Positions 59,335 to 64,000 of a stretch of 64,000 bases of DNA are shown here, in pieces. Under the pieces are notes generated by a model. That model did not search any database, was not told the origin of the DNA, and saw only the letters and a list, made by a program, of their open reading frames with translations. Position 1 is the first letter of the stretch, and every line of letters begins with the position of its first letter. The stretch lies in contig UQHS01000005.1 in NCBI GenBank assembly GCA_900540845.1, positions 42,511 through 106,510 on the forward strand, written 5' to 3'. Origin of the DNA: an uncultured Collinsella sp. GTDB lineage: Bacteria; Actinomycetota; Coriobacteriia; Coriobacteriales; Coriobacteriaceae. Made by a program: the position numbers and the translations under genes.

Positions 59335-60447
59335 ATGGAGCAACATAATGTGCTTCAGATTTGTTCGTACTATGGCAGCGGCTTCTATCGATTGTTGTTT
59401 GAATCGCTGTCGCACTTGGGCTATAGACAAAAAGTCTTTTATTTTGCCCCAAAGAGAACGAAGGAGCCCAAGGATTCGGAAGATGTTGTGTTTGCTCCAT
59501 GTTACAGCCAGCTTGAAAGGTTAGCATTTAGGCATAAAGAAGCCGTTGTGATTAAGAGTCTCGAGTCCTCTGGCCTGCTGCGTACTGGATATGATCTGGT
59601 TCATGCTCACAGCTTGTTTTCTAACGGATACGTTGCCTTTGAATTGAATCGAAGATTTGGGATTCCGTATCTTGTTGCCGTTCGTAACACCGATCTGAAT
59701 GTTTTTCTAAAAAAGCGCCCGCATTTACACAGTCTTGGAATGAAGATACTTAGTAATGCTCATCAGATTGTATTTTTGTCAGAAGCCTATAGAGAAGAAG
59801 TGATAGGTGGATATGTCGATGCCGGTTTAAGGGATGCTATTCTAGAAAAGAGCCATGTGATTCCCAATGGCATCAACCCACTATTTCATCAAAATACACC
59901 CAAGGCAAACCTCAGAAAGAGTAATGATCTCAAGGTTATTCAAGTTGGAGATATTAATAGAAACAAGAACCAACTGACTGTCGCAAAAGCTTGCGAGCAA
60001 CTCATATCTGAGGGGATTCCTGTTCGCTTCACTGTGATAGGGACAATAAAAGATTCGCGAGTTGTTAAGTTTCTTCAAAAAAAGGAGTTTGTCACGGTTA
60101 AATCCCGACTTTCTCAAGATGAATTGCTCAGTGAGTATCGTGATGCAGACGTGTTTGCAATGCCGTCACGATGTGAGACGTTTGGCATATCATATGTTGA
60201 GGCCATGTCTCAGGGTCTGCCCATCATTTTTTCAAGGGGTCAGGGGTTTGACGGGCGTTATCCCGATGGGCTTATTGGGTACGCGGTAGACCCTGTTGAT
60301 TCAGAAGAAATCGCGAGGCGAATAAAGATTCTTGCAGAACGCAAAGAAGCTATGTTTGGTACTTGTATCCAGGAAGCAAGAAAATTCGACTGGAGTGAAA
60401 TTGCTTCTGAGTACGACCGACTATACAAGGCGGCCATTAATGGATAG
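59335..60447 (+). CDS. Glycosyltransferase family 4
   Basis: GT-B enzyme of 370 residues. The N-terminal half contains VLQICSYYGSGFYRLL and DLVHAHSLFSNGYVAFELN; the C-terminal half contains the donor-binding DADVFAMPSRCETFGISYVEAM. No signal peptide. It is low in GC and lies five bases after the dehydrogenase. It is likely to act on the repeat-unit sugar chain, cytoplasmic face. Confidence 0.88.
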   Translation: MEQHNVLQICSYYGSGFYRLLFESLSHLGYRQKVFYFAPKRTKEPKDSEDVVFAPCYSQLERLAFRHKEAVVIKSLESSGLLRTGYDLVHAHSLFSNGYVAFELNRRFGIPYLVAVRNTDLNVFLKKRPHLHSLGMKILSNAHQIVFLSEAYREEVIGGYVDAGLRDAILEKSHVIPNGINPLFHQNTPKANLRKSNDLKVIQVGDINRNKNQLTVAKACEQLISEGIPVRFTVIGTIKDSRVVKFLQKKEFVTVKSRLSQDELLSEYRDADVFAMPSRCETFGISYVEAMSQGLPIIFSRGQGFDGRYPDGLIGYAVDPVDSEEIARRIKILAERKEAMFGTCIQEARKFDWSEIASEYDRLYKAAING

Positions 60448-61054
60448 ACGGGATGGCGGCTCCTCCGAGCTGCGTCGAACCAACGACTCGGAGTGTAAAT
60501 TAGTAAGAAGATTAGTTGACTACGGGTGTATTGTTCTTTTGCGAATAATGCTTGACTGGGCATACTTAACTTACGCTGTTCCCAGGTTCTCGTATCAGTA
60601 TCACTTCGTTTCAAACCAGAATTTTGATGCACTTCTGCTGTCATGGCTCGTATTGATTGCATCGGTACCTTTTGCATTCAGATATGACGAAAGGAACAGA
60701 TGTACCAATATGCTCATTGCAGTCCTTTACTGCGTTTCATTCGTTCCTGGAACAATGATGATAGCGTATGGCTCTGTTAGTTGGGGTTATACCGCATGCT
60801 ATCTGGTTTTCTGGGTCACAATGCTATATGCATGCTATTTCGTGCCTCAGGTAAGGATTGATTACTCATCTGGTCGACTGTCGAATTTCATGACGGTAGC
60901 TGCAACAGTCGTGCTTGCGTTTAGCGTGATTTATGTTTCCTGGAAGTACACGGGCTTTCGTTTCACGGTAAGTTTGGCGAATGTATATGACTTGAGATTG
61001 GAAGCCCGTGAATTTGATCTTCCATGGCCTCTCAGCTACTTGTTTTATGTGTAA
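60440..61054 (+). pseudogene. Truncated Wzy-like polysaccharide polymerase/membrane protein
   Basis: A 204-residue multi-span membrane protein, starting in an 8-base overlap with the GT4 gene. It has about five hydrophobic segments (CIVLLRIMLDWAYLTYAV, LLLSWLVLIASVPFAF, MLIAVLYCVSFVPGTM, TACYLVFWVTMLYACYFV). It stops abruptly after ...LPWPLSYLFYV. Full Wzy polymerases have 10-14 spans and 400 or more residues. The composition changes at this point to the ICE left end. I infer disruption by the element; a naturally short protein is possible. Confidence 0.65.
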
Positions 61055-61116
61055 AAATTTTGATTATCCCGAAAAACCCTTGAAATACAAGCACATTCGC
61101 AGGATTTCAGATTGAT

Positions 61117-61135
61117 TTTACTACCAATTTACTAC
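61117..61135 (+). repeat. ICE-end direct repeats (TTTACTAC x2)
   Basis: TTTACTAC at 61117-61124 and 61128-61135, 11 bp apart, next to TGAAAT (61081-61086) inverted as ATTTCA (61104-61109). Repeats at one helical turn near an element end are candidate integrase or excisionase arm sites. Confidence 0.4.
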
Positions 61136-61203
61136 TTTTAACGGATTGCGCCTTGATATGCCGGAACATCTTGCGAGCATGAAACAACCCAATACAAACG
61201 CGA

Positions 61204-61264
61204 CGCACTGGCGGCGCGGCACGTCGGCAATCACACAATTTCATATAGCACCGCACTGGCGGCG
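61204..61264 (+). repeat. 13-bp direct repeat in ICE left end
   Basis: CGCACTGGCGGCG occurs at 61204-61216 and again at 61252-61264, in the non-coding left end. May be binding sites of an ICE protein. Confidence 0.5.
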
Positions 61265-61457
61265 TTACCTTATCCCAACCGGGAAACAAGGAACGCCGCT
61301 ATTTTTTTACCCTCATGTTACGCAGTAGGGGCAAAAAGAGTCTTGCTACACAAGGCTTTGCGGGTACGGTTTTCACAGGGTAAGGGATTGATACCTAAAC
61401 CCTTAAAATCGCTGTTCTACCGCGTAACAAATATGCAGCAAAGGAGTTGATGAAGCT

Positions 61458-62348
61458 ATGGCAGTTTTCCGCGTGGAGAGAAACACAGGATATACGGTTA
61501 TGAGCAACCACCATTTACGCAACAAAGAACTTTCCCTAAAGGCAAAAGGGCTGTTATCGCAAATGCTGTCCTTGCCGGAGGATTGGGACTATACCCTTGC
61601 GGGACTGTCCTATATCAACCGGGAAAAAATCGACGCTATCCGCGAAGCTGTCCGGGAGCTTGAAAGAGCCGGATATATTCAGCGTTCAAGGGAGCGCGAC
61701 GAGAAAGGACGCTTGCGGGGAACTGATTACATCATCTATGAGCAGCCGCCTAACTTGGATTTACCTACATTGGAAAATCCAACATTGGAAAATCCTACGC
61801 AGGAAAAACCTACGTTGGAAAATCCAATGCAATTAAATAAAGATATACAAAAGACTGACTTACCAAAAAAAGAAAAATCAAATACGGATTTATCAAGTAA
61901 CCATTCCATTCCTATCCTTTCCCCTAACCCCTCTCCTTTGAGGGAAGAAACGGCAGAGCCGGAACGGAAAGGAACGGAAGCGGCAGACGCATACAGCGTG
62001 TATGAGGAAATCATCAAGGACAATATCGAGTATGAGCATTTTATCAAGCATACCAACATTGACAGGGAACGCTTGGACGAGATTGTGTCCCTTATCCTTG
62101 AAACTGTCTGCACCAAACGAAAGACAATTCGTATCGCCGGGGACGATTATCCGGCAGAGCTTGTCAAAGCAAAGTTTATGAAGCTGAACAGCAGCCACAT
62201 TGAATTTGTCTTTGACTGCATGAAAGAGAACACCACGAAAATCCGTAACATCAAGCAATATCTGAAAGCGGTACTTTTCAACGCGCCCAACACCATTGAC
62301 AGCTATTACACCGCCCTTGTCAACCACGATATGTACGGCGGCTATTAA
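61458..62348 (+). CDS. HTH/DUF6017-type replication protein of the ICE
   Basis: A 296-residue cargo protein typical of Tn1549-like ICEs. The N terminus FRVERNTGYTVMSNHHLRNK leads into a winged-helix fold (SLKAKGLLSQMLSLPEDWDY); the C-terminal part (~residues 190-290) is the conserved DUF6017 domain. The middle is a repeat stretch LENPT-type (61755-61829). Presumed role in ICE replication or partition. The start ATG has AAAGGAG upstream. Confidence 0.8.
   Translation: MAVFRVERNTGYTVMSNHHLRNKELSLKAKGLLSQMLSLPEDWDYTLAGLSYINREKIDAIREAVRELERAGYIQRSRERDEKGRLRGTDYIIYEQPPNLDLPTLENPTLENPTQEKPTLENPMQLNKDIQKTDLPKKEKSNTDLSSNHSIPILSPNPSPLREETAEPERKGTEAADAYSVYEEIIKDNIEYEHFIKHTNIDRERLDEIVSLILETVCTKRKTIRIAGDDYPAELVKAKFMKLNSSHIEFVFDCMKENTTKIRNIKQYLKAVLFNAPNTIDSYYTALVNHDMYGGY
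61755..61829 (+). repeat. 15-bp tandem repeat inside the ICE replication gene
   Basis: Five in-frame 15-bp units (61755, 61770, 61785, 61800, 61815), the core being TTGGAAAATCC, coding for LDLPT, LENPT, LENPT, QEKPT, LENPM. Changes in unit number would stay in frame. Confidence 0.85.
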
Positions 62349-62367
62349 AAAACAGGAGGATTTTAAT

Positions 62368-62586
62368 ATGACACAGAAAACAGGAGCTTTGATTTTTGAT
62401 GAAACGGCAGACCGTTACGACATTCGCTTTGACCTTAACGACTACTACGGAGGATTGCATTGTGGGGATTGCCTTGAAGTGTTTGTACGCGGCAAATGGA
62501 AGCCGACCCGCATGGAGTACGGGGACAACTGGTATCTTGTCGGTGTGAGGGCTTCGGATTTGAACGGGCTGCGGGTGCGTATCTAA
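62368..62586 (+). CDS. DUF5348 family protein
   Basis: A 72-residue protein, MTQKTGALIFDETADRYDIR followed by LNDYYGGLHCGDCLEVF and a tail. DUF5348 proteins are small and found in conjugative elements of this type. GGAGGA precedes the ATG. Function unknown. Confidence 0.75.
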   Translation: MTQKTGALIFDETADRYDIRFDLNDYYGGLHCGDCLEVFVRGKWKPTRMEYGDNWYLVGVRASDLNGLRVRI

Positions 62587-62668
62587 AGGCGGCATGAAAA
62601 ATGTACGCCTTATTTTTATGCCCCGAAGCGGCACACCACCCTAACCAAACTATGAAAGGAGGGATTTC

Positions 62669-63145
62669 ATGCAAGATGAAGTCAATGAAAAAGTCGTGTC
62701 TTTAGCAATCAAAACATCTAAGCTGACCGCCGAAGTGCTGCAAAAGGCTATGAAAGCCCTGCTTGCCAAAGGCAAAGGGCAGCTAACCAAAGCCCCGCAT
62801 GGGAAAATCACTATGCGGCAGCTTATGAAGCAGGGAGAAAAGGTTTCCAACATTGAGATTACCGACCAAAATATCAAAGCCTTTGACCCTATCGCAAGGA
62901 AAAGCGGGCTTGATTACAACGTCAAGAAGATTGAGAACGGCAAGCCGCCGACCTATCTTGTGTCTTTTAAGGGCAAGGATATTGACGTTATGACCGAAGC
63001 GTTCCGGGAATTTACCGCAAAGAAATTAGGCAGGGATAAAAAGCCCTCTATCCGCAAGCTGCTTTCCACTCTGAAAGACAAGGCGGCAGCTCTGAACGCA
63101 CAGAAGGACAAAGTGAAGAAAAAGGACAGGGAGGTATCGCTATGA
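62669..63145 (+). CDS. PcfB-like protein (DUF3801)
   Basis: A 158-residue protein of the PcfB family that in enterococcal conjugation works with the coupling protein and relaxosome. It carries VVSLAIKTSKLTAEVLQKAM, GKITMRQLMKQGEKVSNIEI and a C-terminal Lys-rich tail. GAAAGGAGG precedes the ATG. Its stop overlaps the coupling-protein start (ATGA). Confidence 0.85.
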   Translation: MQDEVNEKVVSLAIKTSKLTAEVLQKAMKALLAKGKGQLTKAPHGKITMRQLMKQGEKVSNIEITDQNIKAFDPIARKSGLDYNVKKIENGKPPTYLVSFKGKDIDVMTEAFREFTAKKLGRDKKPSIRKLLSTLKDKAAALNAQKDKVKKKDREVSL

Positions 63146-64000
63146 AGCCGGAACTTAAAAAGCTGCTTATCCTAAATGCCCCCTATCTGCTCTTTGTCTA
63201 TCTCTTTGACAAAATCGGACAAGCGGTACGCCTTGCGCCGGGGGCTGACCTTTCCGGCAAGGTGCTTTCCCTTGCAGACGGCTTTTCCGCTGCCTTTGCA
63301 ACCCCGCTTCCGAGCCTTGCCCCTATGGATTTGCTTATCGGTATTGTGGGGGCTGTCCTTATCCGGCTTATGGTGTACTTCAAAGGCAAGAACGCGAAGA
63401 AATACCGAAAAGGTATCGAATACGGTTCAGCCCGTTGGGGCAACGCCGAAGATATAAAGCCCTATACCGACCCGGTATTTCAAAATAACGTGCTTCTGAC
63501 ACAGACGGAACGGCTTACCATGAACAGCCGCCCGAAGCAGCCGAAGTATGCAAGGAATAAAAATATCCTTGTTATCGGGGGAAGCGGCAGCGGCAAGACG
63601 AGATTTTTTGTGAAGCCCAACTTAATGCAAATGCACTCAAGCTACGTTGTAACTGACCCGAAAGGTACGGTTTTAGTCGAGTGTGGGAAGCTCTTACAGC
63701 GCGGCGGGTATCGGATAAAGGTGCTGAACACGATAAATTTTAAGAAATCCATGCGTTATAATCCCTTTGCCTATATCCGCAGCGAAAAAGACATTTTGAA
63801 ACTGGTAAATACCTTGATTGCCAACACCAAAGGGGACGGGGAAAAAGCCGGGGAGGATTTTTGGGTAAAATCGGAACGGCTCTTTTACTGCGCCCTTATC
63901 GGCTACATTTGGTACGAAGCCCCGGAGGAAGAAAAGAACTTCACGACGCTGCTTGAAATGATAAATGCCAGTGAAGCCCGCGAGGACGACCCGGAATTTC
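63142..64000 (+). CDS. VirD4/TraG-type type IV coupling protein, partial
   Basis: Membrane ATPase that links the relaxosome to the conjugation channel. The visible 286 residues contain two N-terminal hydrophobic spans, a soluble ATPase domain with Walker A VIGGSGSGKTRFFVKPN and the DPKGT motif in YVVTDPKGTVLVE, both hallmarks of VirD4/TraG proteins. The frame is open at the right edge; a full protein would be about 600 residues. Starts on the overlap with pcfB. Confidence 0.92.
   Translation, partial: MKPELKKLLILNAPYLLFVYLFDKIGQAVRLAPGADLSGKVLSLADGFSAAFATPLPSLAPMDLLIGIVGAVLIRLMVYFKGKNAKKYRKGIEYGSARWGNAEDIKPYTDPVFQNNVLLTQTERLTMNSRPKQPKYARNKNILVIGGSGSGKTRFFVKPNLMQMHSSYVVTDPKGTVLVECGKLLQRGGYRIKVLNTINFKKSMRYNPFAYIRSEKDILKLVNTLIANTKGDGEKAGEDFWVKSERLFYCALIGYIWYEAPEEEKNFTTLLEMINASEAREDDPEF

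Larger units (their letters stand above)
61055..64000 (+). mobile_element. Left end of an integrative conjugative element (Tn1549/CTn-like)
   Basis: From about 61055 the composition and gene content change from polysaccharide genes to conjugation genes: HTH/DUF6017 replication-type protein, DUF5348, PcfB-like DUF3801, VirD4-type coupling protein. This order is the conjugation module of Firmicutes ICEs such as Tn1549 and C. difficile CTn2/CTn4-like elements. The element is truncated by the window edge. The first ~400 bases carry no confident gene but show short direct repeats. No integrase is in the window, as it would lie at the other end. Confidence 0.8.

Noticed and set aside
61146..61328. 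60-residue plus-strand frame in the ICE left end
   Set aside because: No ribosome site, and it overlaps direct repeats; probably non-coding.
61755..61829. Possible CRISPR-like repeat array in the ICE
   Set aside because: Units are 15 bp, adjacent without spacers, and translate in frame as a repeated peptide within one gene.

Overview
This is a GC-rich actinobacterial chromosome segment. Protein families, strong GC-ending codon bias, a Phe T-box leader, a tad pilus locus in a cell with no visible outer-membrane secretin, and a LoaP-type NusG paralogue together suggest class Coriobacteriia, most likely Collinsella or a close relative. This is inference from the sequence; no database was searched. 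The last ~3 kb is the left end of a Firmicutes-type integrative conjugative element (ICE).

Layout. 1-11.7 kb: end of metA, pcrA helicase, a branched-chain amino-acid symporter, a ROK glucokinase, an MFS transporter with a PHP phosphatase, Mn-dependent pyrophosphatase and NhaA. 11.7-24.8 kb: a MutT-Vsr fusion protein, a BceAB-type ABC transporter with a small membrane protein in front, two more small membrane ORFs, 5-formyl-THF cyclo-ligase, a deoxyinosine-type DNA glycosylase, an M16C metalloprotease, a DMT exporter and an M32 carboxypeptidase. 24.8-29 kb: REP-like repeats and a Phe T-box leader before pheST; one repeat copy sits inside the T-box. 29.3-36.3 kb: a phospholipase C-like protein, pyruvate kinase, a Ca2+ P-type ATPase and RsgA.

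36.5-46 kb: a compact tad (Flp) pilus operon (cpaB, tadZ, tadA, tadB, tadC, flp, several prepilin-like or TadE-like proteins, a large TadG-like membrane protein and a DUF192 protein), followed by tRNA-Phe. 46.2-55 kb: a GH5-like protein with a degenerate active site, rsmI, metG, rsmA, a TatD nuclease, a DD-carboxypeptidase and a divergent orphan OmpR-type response regulator. 55.1-61.05 kb: a surface-polysaccharide locus (XRE regulator, LoaP antiterminator with a structured leader, a 9-G tract, initiating sugar transferase, GT2, UDP-sugar dehydrogenase, GT4 and a cut-short Wzy-like gene). 61.05-64 kb: the ICE left end (HTH/DUF6017 replication protein, DUF5348, PcfB/DUF3801, VirD4-type coupling protein running off the window).

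The most unusual signal is a pair of 135/136-nt structured repeats, upstream of pcrA (429-563) and rsmA (50116-50251). Each has a perfect 20-23 bp outer inverted repeat of different sequence, but both share an inner CGAGTA/TACTCG stem and a CTGGG apical hairpin. This looks like an undescribed structured RNA or palindromic element family.
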